Below the pieces are notes generated by a model, which was not told where the DNA came from, did no database searches, and saw only the letters and a list, made by a program, of their open reading frames with translations. DNA of 64,000 nucleotides, taken from Linnemannia elongata. Taxonomy: Eukaryota > Mortierellomycota > Mortierellomycetes > Mortierellales > Mortierellaceae. Where the stretch lies: NCBI GenBank assembly GCA_036320915.1, contig JAXBDG010000018.1, forward strand, positions 1,116,001-1,180,000, in the 5' to 3' direction. This document shows, piece by piece, positions 38,501-47,802 of this stretch (position 1 is the first letter of the stretch; each line of letters starts with the position of its first letter). A program made the position numbers and the translations under genes.

Positions 38501-41249
38501 TGTCGACTACACCGAAAGGCGCGACGGGTCCACATGGAAGGCTGCGTTTTTTGGTCATACTCCAGACATCACTATCCTACGCGAGGTCAGTCTGTTGAGT
38601 CGAGCCGGGACACAGTACCGCTTTTTTCATCGATCCATCCTGGAGTATTTTTATTCCTGCACCATCTATGGACTTGCCGACAGTAACAAGGAATTTGCTC
38701 CGCATCCTCGTTCCGCCTCCAATGATCCCGGCAGTCATCCTTTGTTTCAGAAGAACCTTGTAGTTGTACCGTCGATCATTCAGTTCTTGGCTGAGCGCGT
38801 GCAGTTGGACCCTGGTTTCAAGAAACAGCTTCTCGACATTATTGAGTTGTCCAAGATCGATGAGCACGCTGCTTGTGCCGCGGCGAATGCCATTACCGTC
38901 TTGGTCAAAGCTGGGGTGCCATTCAACAGGATGGATCTTCGAGGTGTCCGAGTTCCAGGAGCTGATTTATCTGGTGGGAAGTTCGATTCGGCGCGAATGC
39001 AGGAGGCCGACCTTAGGGGCGTCAACCTTACAGGGAGTTGGATACGGCGGGCGGACCTTAGCAAGGCGCGGATGAAGGACGTGGTGTTCGGAGAATTGCC
39101 GTTTTTGAAAGAAGAAGACATGGTGTGTTCATGTGCTTACTCAGCCGATGGGAAGCTCTTTGCTGTGGGTCTAGATGATGGTAATATCAACGTTTACGAC
39201 ACTGCAACTTGGACAGGGCCCCGTGCATTGCCTGGCCACGAGGGAGAAGTCACAGGTATCGCCTTCTCACCTTCATGTCAGCAACTTGTCTCGGGCAGTC
39301 ATGACTGCACCCTGTCATTGTGGAACCTCCAAGAGGAGTCGGACTGTCTCATTCTTGAGGGACATCACAGCGGTGTGACCGATGTAGCGTTTTCTCCATC
39401 CGGCGGCCAGGTTGCCTCAGCCAGCTACGACAATACCGTGAGACTGTGGGACTCGCACACTGGCAAAAATATTATCGTCTTGCAGGGTCATACCAAGTGG
39501 GTACAGAGTGTCGCCTACTCACCAGATGGACTAAGCATTGTCTCGGGGGGACTTGATGGGGTGATACGAATCTTCGACACTCACTCTGGACAGATGGGCT
39601 TGGTTGTGAAGAATGGGAAAGGAGCCGCTCGTTGCGTTGCGTATTCTTCAGATGGTCATTGGATTGCTGCAGGAGGTAGTGATGGCGAGTTGCAGCTTTG
39701 GAACTCGAGGACCGGTACATCAGCGAGGCAATGGCGGGGACACGAGTCGGGCGTTAGTGCGGTGGACTTTTCGCCAGACAGTAAATGGATCGCATCATCA
39801 AGCCTCGATTGTACTGTCAAACTATGGGACGTCTATACAGGCACCTTGTTCTCTGTCTTTGCGGGCCATTCTTTATCCGTGGAATGCGTCGCATTTTCGC
39901 CGAATGGTTTGCAGTTAGCATCCGGAAGCATTGATGAGACCGTCCGTTTATGGGGTGTAACGACCACTGGAGCAGGACTCGACCTGGACAATTATCAAGA
40001 TGATACCATCTGGGGTGTAACGACCACTGGAGCAGGACTCGACCTGGGCAATTATCAAGATGATACCATCACGGATGTGGCGTATTCTCCCGATGGAAGA
40101 ATTCTTATCTCTGGCGGTGAGTCTGGCACTGTACGACTGTATGATGCGGTGACTGGATGGCCTGGCCTTATGCTTCAGTGTGGTTACGACAATGTCAACT
40201 GTTTGGCGATTTCGTCAGACGGACTTCGAGTCGCCACTGCCGGATGCGATGGATTCGTCAGGACGTGGAATGCCGACTCTGGTGCTCGCGAGTTTACCCT
40301 CAAAGGTCACACGGACAACATCGAGGCTATGATGTTCTCGCCAGAGGGCCAGTGGATTGCCTCCGGAAGCTGGGACAACACAGTACGTCTTTGGTGTGCT
40401 CGTTCAGGAACGCCTGGCCACGTGCTCTCGGGTCATAGTGGTGGTATTTTAACCTTGACGTTCTCGCCGTGTGGACTGCAGGTCGTATCTGGCGGCAGTG
40501 ACGGAGAAACTCGAGTCTGGGATATGGGGACTGGAGAATCACGAGTCATCGTAAATGTCTCGTATGGTCTACAGGACATCGCTATATCGTCAACCGTCAG
40601 ACAGGTCGCATTGGTTGGGGATGACAGTACGGAAGTCGAATTGTGGGATGAGGAGGGTGAAGAGCCCTTGCAGATCTTAGAGCATGATGGCTCTGTTTTT
40701 CTAGTCGCCTTGTCACCCTGCGGTCAATGGATTGCTTCTGCCTTTGAGGATGTGATGTGGATATGGAATTTGGTCTGTAGAGGCACAGAACAGGAGTGGG
40801 AGCATGTGCTGGCTATTGGGGACTTTCACCGTGGAGTCTCCTGCGTTGCTTGGAGGCCGGACGAGCTGGAGTTTGTTACTGGTTCGAGTTCTGGGATTGT
40901 ACAAGTATGGAGGTTGGTTGAGGAGTTGGATGGTAGGTTCTCTGCAAGGTTGATGTGGACTTCGGGACGCACCGCGTTTACGGCCATGGATGCTGTTATA
41001 GTTGACGCCGTTGATCTTAGTGAGACGAACCAGAGATTGCTGAAGCAGCGCGGCGCCAAGGACGGATCGGAGATTATCGACGATACTTTGTACGAGGGCC
41101 AAGACGAAAACCAGGACGAAAGCCAGGACGACTACTGGGACGAGGACCAGGACGATTATTCGGACGGGAGTTACGACGATTATTCGGACGAGGACGAATC
41201 CTCAGACGGGAGCCAGGACGACAGCCAAGAAGATAGTGACACCAAATAA
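35505..41249 (+). CDS. ARM-like/NACHT/pentapeptide/WD40 protein, copy E (1914 aa)
   Basis: An intronless coding region, chosen from the ATG after the leader-intron acceptor. Residues 1-240 are Ser/Thr/Pro-rich; about 250-670 are helical ARM/HEAT-like repeats (for example RLHWLVDQLVKAFAED, WALSRVLDVLVAGNV, RWILTILVHISELPD), a region I associate with fungal ARM-like domains fused to NACHT. From residue ~690 (LKKQRLGEYK) it aligns with the other copies: P-loop GDSGAGKS at 726-733, FVLICDGYDE, pentapeptide-like repeats, 14 WD40 repeats and a long acidic Asp/Gln/Ser tail. After blade 7 a 20-residue segment is repeated in tandem (39951-40070). It probably keeps the fuller ancestral N-terminus, or gained one by exchange. 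A role as an oligomerising sensor is inferred from the family. Confidence 0.92.
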   Translation: MSSSPSQGNPPSSPTPPSSASSGHSELTFEGRYVLSELERAATLCRWSLKTGDIPSIRHALAATQLGTANMLSPFGHHAAGHASTESAHQPQQSTTAFISSSVSTKTSVRNKFKLWKTNRNSMEPSDIAPVMPELTPHSLDQRTSITTPKANINPVSLGSYSLAPTAQVAAVTTKSPAASFLPSSTTTRSLRLDIFSANVTRYGLVTDLPKSCARIESTAQLVYSCSVLAKAHIKPSPVSDSENIQELPLDDSQREWEQNLGQVEQDRLHWLVDQLVKAFAEDQLKGSEAITEIVLVGPVLDRKAYRGLLACFISKFEQTTPLDLNLLQGIVQLVECAPSAYLVDDDLVRITTVISKELSFTHNGTSDHPLYLTWALSRVLDVLVAGNVKDLNRDRDHQPMLQLLTYLKKSGNTYLKYQAAYAYQALQYAPDDETPLQVLWRYTQVAAAGASGIASVFRLDPLAFLEGMENLQQIGGGVVDVFKAGVEGMMAGIDSVKALREGGGSFVRAAEKRTNFLEKRSWYLALQGTALFIRQGRLSDLNRVISEGACRHSANFQWGICRQLGEIAVDPLWDPFVRQQAVSYLGELYNDDIYWKTHVDIKRWILTILVHISELPDASLKNIVLALLADLKEDDTLELQGSFPLSNRLPLPVTFPLLVQVQGIPSVEYDLDRLKKQRLGEYKLAVYIDPMAKPPLQASDDTLFPLMNMVKDFLSGDSEVMLILGDSGAGKSTFNRHLEYELWKEYKCGDRIPLLINLPALERPEKELVAEQLRTYDFTGDQIRELKKHRQFVLICDGYDESQLTSNLHTTNLLNRAGQWEVKLLITCRTQYLGPDYRGRFVPSAAGKYNCAADDLFMEAVIAPFSKEQIKDYVERYVRLEPRIWVTKDYMDKLEAIPNLMDLVKNPFLLTLCLEALPNVVKGKSNLSRLRVTRVQLYDNFVRHWLGVNKRRLQEHRLDRDNRLAFEGLLDDGFEQSGIKFQQDLAVAIFREQDGRPVVDYTERRDGSTWKAAFFGHTPDITILREVSLLSRAGTQYRFFHRSILEYFYSCTIYGLADSNKEFAPHPRSASNDPGSHPLFQKNLVVVPSIIQFLAERVQLDPGFKKQLLDIIELSKIDEHAACAAANAITVLVKAGVPFNRMDLRGVRVPGADLSGGKFDSARMQEADLRGVNLTGSWIRRADLSKARMKDVVFGELPFLKEEDMVCSCAYSADGKLFAVGLDDGNINVYDTATWTGPRALPGHEGEVTGIAFSPSCQQLVSGSHDCTLSLWNLQEESDCLILEGHHSGVTDVAFSPSGGQVASASYDNTVRLWDSHTGKNIIVLQGHTKWVQSVAYSPDGLSIVSGGLDGVIRIFDTHSGQMGLVVKNGKGAARCVAYSSDGHWIAAGGSDGELQLWNSRTGTSARQWRGHESGVSAVDFSPDSKWIASSSLDCTVKLWDVYTGTLFSVFAGHSLSVECVAFSPNGLQLASGSIDETVRLWGVTTTGAGLDLDNYQDDTIWGVTTTGAGLDLGNYQDDTITDVAYSPDGRILISGGESGTVRLYDAVTGWPGLMLQCGYDNVNCLAISSDGLRVATAGCDGFVRTWNADSGAREFTLKGHTDNIEAMMFSPEGQWIASGSWDNTVRLWCARSGTPGHVLSGHSGGILTLTFSPCGLQVVSGGSDGETRVWDMGTGESRVIVNVSYGLQDIAISSTVRQVALVGDDSTEVELWDEEGEEPLQILEHDGSVFLVALSPCGQWIASAFEDVMWIWNLVCRGTEQEWEHVLAIGDFHRGVSCVAWRPDELEFVTGSSSGIVQVWRLVEELDGRFSARLMWTSGRTAFTAMDAVIVDAVDLSETNQRLLKQRGAKDGSEIIDDTLYEGQDENQDESQDDYWDEDQDDYSDGSYDDYSDEDESSDGSQDDSQEDSDTK
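39951..40070 (+). repeat. Two 60-bp tandem copies inside the WD40 region of copy E
   Basis: Units 39951-40010 and 40011-40070 differ at one base (Asp to Gly). Each encodes 20 residues starting WGVTTTGAGLDL. The other NACHT copies have a single unit. The frame is kept. Confidence 0.95.
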
Positions 41250-41481
41250 AACGCTATCAAGATGATTTACTACCTCATGAGCGGCCGGTTTTCAAGTTCC
41301 TCCTTTGCCTTTTCAACAGCCATCGTGCGCCATTTGAAAGTTCTTTACTTTATTCAAAGCAAGGGTTCACTATCCACTAACAAATACAAGGGAAGAAAAG
41401 AAGAGAAGAGGGGAAGAACCGCGAGGGAGAAATATACATAAAGCCAGGTTAGAAGAAGATTGCTGGGATATAGGGAGAGGA

Positions 41482-42290
41482 TCAAGCAAAAGGCTAGTAG
41501 AAGGTGTTAGTGAAGGTTATGCTCTTGTCGGCTTTGTTGATATGTAAAAAGATGATACAGTCGAACCAGATATGCTCCTATCCAGGCAGGTGGTGGTCCA
41601 TGACCCAAGGAAAGATAATCGGTTCTTGAAGTCCTGAATGTTGCTGGCGTTCTTAAACACCTCCTTTGCATGGATACGTACCAGAGCTCTCTATCATCGC
41701 AAGTGAAAAAAGGGGACAGGGTGAGTTCAACAGAGCACAACGTAATAATTTTTGTAGATAACCTCTCTGCTAAGGAAGAAGGCTAACTTACTGCAATAGC
41801 ATCGGAAACGATAACCCCCTTTCAGTTCTTGCCCATCTCGATCCATAATGCCCAGTTTGAGGTTGTGGACGAAGAGGAACCCGGGCTTGGAGTGACAGTT
41901 CACGCTCCCACACCGTATAGGGAATCAAGACAAGGTTATATGTCATGGCAAAAAGGGCGAAGTAAAGAGTGGTGTGTTTGTGGTAAAGGCAGCTGGTAGC
42001 CATCTGAGCCAGCTTCTACCCTACATGCGCGGATCTTGCTTGTTTGTTTTGTTGAGAAGGGTAAACCAATAGAATGATATTATCTGCCGTTTACTTTGCC
42101 CAGTTGCAGCCCTTTCCGAGCTCCATCGTCTGTATCGGGCTAGTGGTCGTACAATCCATGGCTTTGTTGGCAGAAATGTAGTTGGCGTTGAGTTTTGCAA
42201 CTGCTCGTTTGAGATATAGGAAAGGAAGAGAGAAAGAGTTAAGGTCGCAATTGGGAAAAGAGAGGGGTGTTTCAGAGAACAATATTGAGA
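41482..42290 (-). pseudogene. Decayed unrecognised gene, convergent to copy E
   Basis: Paralogue of 33245-34060. Blocks on the minus strand: VAKLNANYISANKAMD with ELGKGCNW (about 42110-42210), MATSCLYHKHTTLYF (about 42000), PGFLFVHNLKLGIMDRDG (about 41870) and NIQDFKNRLSFLG near 41630. The final exon is one base shorter than its relatives, which shifts the frame, and two further stops follow in the old frame. Confidence 0.5.
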
Positions 42291-43201
42291 AATGATGTAA
42301 GCAAAAGTGGGTGTGGAAAACTTATTATATCGTGTTCGATGTGGAAAAGAGGGAACACAAAAGCGAATCTCTGTACGCTCGGAGTGTCACACATTTACTT
42401 CTTTTCTCGTTTCTTCATATATAACACTTTTTGTTGATGATCATACTCAATTCGTTTCACCCGCGTGTTTGATCAATGCCAGTGTACCTGAATTTTTCTC
42501 TATGTCTCCCTCTCTTTCTTCACAATGGTCATTCGACCACTTATTCACATACCTTTTCACTTGTTTGTTTTGAGCTTTAAGGCAAAATAAGTCACAAGGC
42601 AGACACAGGAAAATAGTTTGGGCCCTTGCATAACAAAAAGGAAAGAACAACGTACGAACAAGACAGAGGGCCCAAAGAATAAATGGATATCATAGGACTG
42701 TGGCTGTGTTATCATACAATACAAACGCCTAGATCAAACGTTATAAACAAAAACAGATAGGAAGTATGCAACAAGGTAGAGAGCAAGGGCCATCAACAAG
42801 ATAGTAGTAGAAGCACACACCTATTATTATATATTTCGTGGGCTTACTTTTTGGCCGTCCCCACACCTTTGACTCGTCCTTTTCTATCATCTCTCGCCAA
42901 ACCACAATGCGTAAAAGTGACCGAGAGAAAGGATGAGAAAGAAAAAGAAAAGGAACAAGACAAAAGACAAGAGGTATCGAGAAAAAAATGAACGTAGCAA
43001 GTACAGTGAGGGAGCAATTAGAGGGAAAGCTAAACTGCCACAAACACAGGGGGTCAAAGAAATTTTACCTGCTTCACACATGATTGTAGTACACTAGTTA
43101 AACGCGACAACTATAACCTAATGAGGTACGAAAGGTAGTATGGCGCGCCATGGCAGTGAAGCTAAGTCTGCAAGTGTGCTACTGTGTGTCGAAGGCGCAC
43201 C
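42291..43201. other. Intergenic, no gene seen
   Basis: The first ~230 bp match 34061-34310 (end of the duplicated flank). The rest is unique A/T-rich sequence up to the rRNA fragment. Confidence 0.5.
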
Positions 43202-43745
43202 AATTGACTTATGGCACCCAAGCGTTTATAGCGACGTTGCTTTTTGATCCTTCGATATCAGCTCTTCCTATCATACTGAAGCAGAAGTCAGTAAGCGCTG
43301 GATTGTTCACCCACTAATAGGGAACGTGAGCTGGGTTTACACCGTTGTGAGACAGGGTAGTTTACTCTACTGATGAAATCTTGTTGCAATAATAATTGAA
43401 CTTAGTACGAGAGGAATCGTTCATTCGGATAATTGGTATTTGGGCCTGCCTGAGCAGGCAATGGCCCGAAGCTATCATCTCTTGGGGTTATGGCTGAACG
43501 CCTCTAATTCAGAACTCGTGCTAGAACACGACAATAACGTGCCTTTTCTGACTTTTAGTTGAATCATAATACATGGGACTGCCTTGCAGAGCGGAAAGGT
43601 TCTACGAGGTTCCTGCTAATGTTCAAATATCGGAAATTATAAATACATTGCAGAGGACTTTTAAGCAATGAGCTAAGGTAATCATGCGAGTAGCCCCGTC
43701 GCTACGAGACGAGGAGAGTTTTGCTTTTGTTTCACAGATTTGTTC
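43202..43745 (+). pseudogene. Diverged 3'-terminal fragment of 28S (LSU) rRNA
   Basis: Runs through highly conserved LSU landmarks in order: CAAGCGTTTATAGCGACGTT, TTGTTCACCCACTAATAGGG, GTGAGCTGGGTTTA, the sarcin-ricin loop AGTACGAGAGGAA at about 43408, and TTATGGCTGAACGCCTCTAA. It then follows the 3'-terminal domain to the end of the molecule. It starts inside domain V with no upstream LSU and has no ITS or 5.8S nearby. Many universally conserved positions are changed (for example the stretch after CGAAGCTA and the AATTCAGAAC that should read AAGTCAGAAT), so it is a pseudogene copy rather than part of an active rDNA unit. Confidence 0.88.
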
Positions 43746-44354
43746 ATCTTTGAACGCATCTCTCTTTTCTTTCTCGCTTGGCGTTTTAGAGGGCTGGTGA
43801 TACGACGCCCAGTGACAATGAAACTCAAGCGACAATATCCATAGATCCACTGCTGTTTGGAGAGAGCAACCTGCGGCTCCAAGTCGATGGTGTTCCAGGC
43901 CCTCAGATGCAACTACAGTCGATTGTATAAAGAAGTTTACACGACGGTGAGCAGAGTGAGTGAGGAGATCGCGGACTTTGCATGTGGGAGAAGGTGGGAG
44001 AAAAGTCTGGAAAGGAAGAGCAGTGCTGCGCATCATATCCATGCATCAGAACACCCAAATTACGCTCCTCCTCCGCATGGACACCACGCTTGTCAACAAT
44101 GGACGTGATAGGATGGGAATGAGTCGACATTCCTCCTCGGATTCGACAAGTGCCTGGTAAACCTTAATCACAACCACTCATGCATATATTCTCTCTCTGC
44201 CTTTCTTCTCATTTCTCATCTTTCTTCTCTCCTCATCTCATCTTACTTCGTACTTCCCTTTTCATATCTATCAAGAACAATCATTATTTTCCCTCATCCA
44301 CCCATTTTCGCACCCACGTTCTTATTACTTTCATCCATCGGTTTTTCTCATCCC
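43746..44354. other. Spacer between the rRNA fragment and the Sel1 pseudogene
   Basis: No gene recognised. Pyrimidine-rich sequence from 44190 to 44340 may be the old promoter of the Sel1 gene. Confidence 0.45.
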
Positions 44355-44786
44355 ATGGCCGTAGAGCAGAGCGATATTGAGATGGTCAAGCGGTTCACCA
44401 ACGCTGCCGAGCAAGGGAATGCAACCGCACAGTTCAACCTTGGAGTCATGTACGAGCGGGGACGAGGTGTCGAGCAGAGCGATGTCGAGGCGGCCAAGTG
44501 ATTCGCCAAGGTTGCCGAACAAGGGGATGCAGAGGCACAGGACTAGCTTGGAGAGATGTAATATCACGGACGAGGAGTGGAGCAGAGCGACGTTGAGGCG
44601 GTCAAGTGGTTCACCAAGGCTGCTGAGCAAGGTTATGCAACCGCATACATTAGAATTGGATTGATGCAGGGACGAGGAGTGGAGCAGAGCGATGTCGAGG
44701 CGGCCTAGTTGTTTACCAAGGCTACTGCTCAAGGACGTGAGGATGCCAAGCAGCGTATGGGGTTTCTTCAAAATCAATTGGATTAA
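44355..44786 (+). pseudogene. Sel1-repeat protein pseudogene (144 codons, four internal stops)
   Basis: One unbroken frame from ATG to TAA with a 36-codon period built on GVEQSDVEAAK, FTKAAEQG, A.AQ..LG.MY and GRG, the Sel1-like repeat pattern; about four repeats are present. TGA at 44499 stands where the repeat has Trp; further TAG, TAA and TAG codons fall at positions that are coding in sister repeats. There are no frameshifts, so decay has been by point mutation only. Sel1 repeats form alpha-solenoids that scaffold signalling complexes. The N-terminal part of the original protein is absent. Confidence 0.85.
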
Positions 44787-45022
44787 AGTCCGCGTCACAC
44801 TTGAGCAGTTATGTTAAGTATTGGTGTATATTGAACGGAGTAGGCCGAGGAATAGGAGCGAGCGAGTCGAGAGCGAGATGAGATCAAGAGAGGTGTTTAC
44901 TCAATAACTGTTTTTACGGAGGTATGAATCGGGTGGGTTTACGGGAAAAATAAGGTGAGTTGTGAACGGTGTAACAAAGAAAAGGAAGGGTTCCAAGCCT
45001 TTTGGTCCTTTGTCGTTCAGAC
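44787..45022. other. Short spacer
   Basis: No feature seen. Confidence 0.4.
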
Positions 45023-45200
45023 CTATATCCCATCCTCAACAGAATCATGCAAGTCTTCCCCGTTGACTCGCTTGAACATTTCGAGCAACGATGGGCAACT
45101 GGCAGGCTTGGTCGGGGTATGAAACACAACATTTTCCCACTCCAGCATCTGAGTGCCTCTTGCAGAGCGTGAAGAGACAGCATCCGTAGCGTCCTCGCAT
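45023..45200 (-). pseudogene. Possible C-terminal coding remnant, unrecognised
   Basis: A minus-strand frame ends at TAG (45023) and reads EDATDAVSSRSARGTQMLEW and LLEMFKRVNGEDLHD with normal protein composition, but there is no start and no upstream exon I can join. Low confidence. Confidence 0.25.
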
Positions 45201-45424
45201 TTTTTTATTTTCATGTATGTTGAAATGCTCGGCTGGACTGTGCAACATACAGTGGCTTCCAAAACATATCGGATGTTCTTGATTTTTATTCGTTTTCTTC
45301 GAGTTCTCGTTCAGATATGACTCAAGCACCTCAATGCTTTCACCATACCTTCACTCATCAATGTGGAGTATATTTAAAAAGTTTGGAAAAGATCTATATA
45401 AATATCTTATACCTATAATATATG

Positions 45425-45757
45425 TCAGGTTCCTTTATATTTAAATCCTGGCACGGCGAGTGAATGACATTCCTGGATGAGAAGGCGGAGGTATATATGC
45501 ATCGGAATTTTGGTGTCCTTGGCTTCCTGGCTATCTTGATTGCTGCACGCGCCATCAATGACAGCTGCTGCGTTTTGCTTCCGATTACGATGACGGAGAA
45601 CGAAAAAGATCGCGCCTGATACGGAAAGTAGACCTGTAACAAAACCAATAATTGCACGGAGGGTAAGTCTCGTAGTAATACAACCACTGGCACTAAAGGC
45701 GGAGTCGACAAGACCATCTCTGATCCATGTTTCTGCGATAGAGTTTCTGAGGCTCGT
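45425..45757 (-). pseudogene. Last exon of a type-I membrane protein, rest missing
   Basis: After an acceptor (ATTATAG) 111 codons run to TGA: a short lumenal piece with one Cys, a single membrane segment (IIGFVTGLLSVSGAIFFVL), the basic stop-transfer RHRNRKQ, and a cytosolic tail. Upstream, only about 30 bp separate it from the NACHT stump at 45788, so the rest of the gene is lost. The longer frame in another phase over the same bases is a shadow. Confidence 0.5.
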
Positions 45758-45787
45758 CTATAATATTGATTAATGTTCAAGCGCAAT

Positions 45788-46110
45788 GGAGGTTGTTACT
45801 ATTCTGGAGTCAGTGGTGTGCAGGCGTGGAGATTGGTTGAGGGATCAAGTGTGAGGTTTTTTTGTGAGGTCAATGTGGATTTCGGGTCGCAAGGCTTTAG
45901 CGCGACGGACGCTATGATCTTTGACACAGTTTGCCCCTGAGAGACGAACCGGACATTGCTCAAGCAGCGCGATGCCAAGGAAAGATCGGAGTCTTTTGAA
46001 GATTCTTTTGGACGAGAGCAAGGACGAAGGTTAAGACGAAAGCGAGGACGGATACGAGGACAACTACTCGTACGGGAGCCTGAGCGAGAGTCAAGAAAGA
46101 AGCAAATGAG
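45788..46110 (+). pseudogene. 3' stump of a sixth NACHT-WD40 gene (copy F)
   Basis: Begins within the last WD40 repeat (a V.AWRLVE-like stretch) and continues through the region equivalent to ETNQRLLKQRGAKDGSE and the acidic tail, with frameshifts and stops throughout. The following bases to about 46450 match the 3' flank of copies D and E, including a scrap of the convergent gene tail. It has the same strand as D and E. Confidence 0.8.
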
Positions 46111-46450
46111 AGGAGTTGCCACTTTTCTGAACGACTGGGCCTCGAATCCCGCCTTTGACCTTTGAACAACCATCGTTTTCCACTTTAGTCGACTAGCTTT
46201 GTTCATAGTGAGGGTCTATCAACTATCAAATACAAGATGAGAAAAGAAGAGACAAGGGGAGAGGGGAGAATAAAACGAGACCACTGCAAGAGATACATAA
46301 ACACAAAACAAAACAGACTGAGAGGAAAACGCAGTTGCTGCAAGGAGAGAAGCAAGCAGAAGGCCGGCTGAGGATGTTGGCGAAGGAATGCTCCTGATTG
46401 TTTTGTTGAGATGTAAAAAGACGGTGAAGTTGTGATGATGCTGCAGTAGA

Positions 46451-46831
46451 ACAATAGGCATGTCCTTTGCCTTGAGTTGTGAGTTTATTATTCGTTTTTT
46501 TTTATAAAAAAAAAAAGGGTATGCCAAAATAAACCGACCTAAAATGGCTTTGTTTGTTCCACTGCCTTGTCCCTTTGATTATATCCCTTGTTCCAGCATT
46601 TTGCTCTATCCTCCCATCCTATTCTCTTTTTATCCCAAAGTCTGTTTGTCATCAGCGCGCTCTTTATCTCGATTTAGATCCTCCTTATTCCTCACTAATT
46701 CTAATCCACCTCAGTTTCTCGTTGATCTTCAACTCGCCCCCATCCTGAAAGTAAGTGCATAAAGAGAACAAAACAGCGGAAGAGCTAACCTCGCTTAGGT
46801 GAGCACCTATGTTGGAATGTTTTTCTATTCG
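46451..46831. other. Intergenic; upstream region of the first defensin-like gene
   Basis: No coding sequence recognised. A GT-AG pair (46751 to about 46799) could be an upstream leader intron, but this is not established. Confidence 0.4.
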
Positions 46832-46838
46832 TATAAAA
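46832..46838 (+). promoter_or_regulatory. TATA box of defensin-like gene 1
   Basis: TATAAAA about 97 bases upstream of the leader-intron donor, in GTATAAAAGG context. Confidence 0.55.
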
Positions 46839-46934
46839 GGTGAAGGTTTAACGACCACCATTCGTTCCCTACAACTGCTCCCCCAAAAGACCATCCTCTC
46901 CTCGCACATCTACAAGAACCACCTCATTTCAAAA

Positions 46935-47049
46935 GTAAGCAATAAGCACTATCACCAATTAACGTACAACCAAAATCCAACGGAGGCACCTACTAACGCC
47001 TTACCCTCCTCCTCCCCTTCCTCACACACCCTTCTCTTCCCGTACACAG
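46935..47049 (+). other. 5' leader intron of defensin-like gene 1
   Basis: Donor TCAAAA|GTAAGC, acceptor TACACAG directly before the ATG; 115 nt. The second gene has the same donor context and the same position. Confidence 0.65.
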
Positions 47050-47262
47050 ATGCTGAAAGGATACATCATCGCCCTCTTCGTCGTGGTCACCGCCGTAACC
47101 ACAACAGCCGCCCCCGTCAAACTGCAGAAACGACTTGTCTGTCAGATCGGGAGTATTTGGGGTGGAGGCGATGCTGCCTGCTCTGCGAGCTGTGTCTTGA
47201 GAGGACAAGGGTTCCACGGAGGACACTGTGACGCGAACTCTGTCTGTATCTGCAACTACTAA
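47050..47262 (+). CDS. Defensin-like secreted cysteine-rich peptide 1 (70 aa precursor)
   Basis: A signal peptide (residues 1 to about 20, hydrophobic IIALFVVVTAV) is followed by a short spacer with a Lys-Arg pair that could be a Kex2 site. A ~40-residue mature part carries six Cys in the order C...CxxxC...GGHC...CxC, ending CICNY. CxxxC plus GGxC plus CxC is the cysteine-stabilised alpha-beta signature of invertebrate/fungal-type defensins. The peptide is presumably secreted and antimicrobial; target unknown. It is one of a tandem pair (next at 47803) with matching TATA box, leader intron and spacing. It could instead act as a signal or effector peptide; the fold call is firm, the role inferred. 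Confidence 0.85.
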   Translation: MLKGYIIALFVVVTAVTTTAAPVKLQKRLVCQIGSIWGGGDAACSASCVLRGQGFHGGHCDANSVCICNY

Positions 47263-47623
47263 AGGGACACTCTCCTCTGCTCTTCCTTCCTCGCCTTCTT
47301 TTCGTTTATGAAGATGGGTAGAAAGAGAAGAACACAATTGATACCAACAATACCCCTAATAAACATTGCCTGTTTGTGTACAAAGAGAGAGCAACGCGCA
47401 TGGCCAATTGGTCACCGTTGGTGGTTTGTTCCTGTAAGATTTTTTTTCTCGTGTTTCATCAAAACAAGAGCTCTCTGCCAGGGGATCTGTCTTGTGCAAG
47501 TCCTACAGGATAGGTTTCTGGTCCCTGACTCTCCACTCATCGGCACCACACGCCTTTTGATTTCCCTCCAGGGTGTTGGTGAGAGAACATGGCTAATGGA
47601 ATGTTGTGAGGAATCTGCCTAGA

Positions 47624-47630
47624 TATAAAA
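47624..47630 (+). promoter_or_regulatory. TATA box of defensin-like gene 2
   Basis: TATAAAA, 85 bases upstream of the leader-intron donor at 47715. Confidence 0.55.
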
Positions 47631-47714
47631 GATCGTTACCGACCAAAAAAAATCTATTTCACCACCCTTTTCCAACTTTGTCGCCCAACACACATTGCTC
47701 TTCCTCAGTCAAAA

Positions 47715-47802
47715 GTAAGTGTTCGAAAACTGGAAGGTCTTTGTGTATACAAGCCTTTACTCTCATTGATACCTCTTTATCTCTAATCAACGGCTCCATT
47801 AG
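47715..47802 (+). other. 5' leader intron of defensin-like gene 2
   Basis: Donor TCAAAA|GTAAGT, acceptor CATTAG directly before the ATG; 88 nt. Confidence 0.65.

Noticed and set aside
43202..43745. The rRNA fragment considered as an active LSU gene
   Set aside because: The 5' four-fifths are missing, no 5.8S or ITS is near, and invariant positions are changed.
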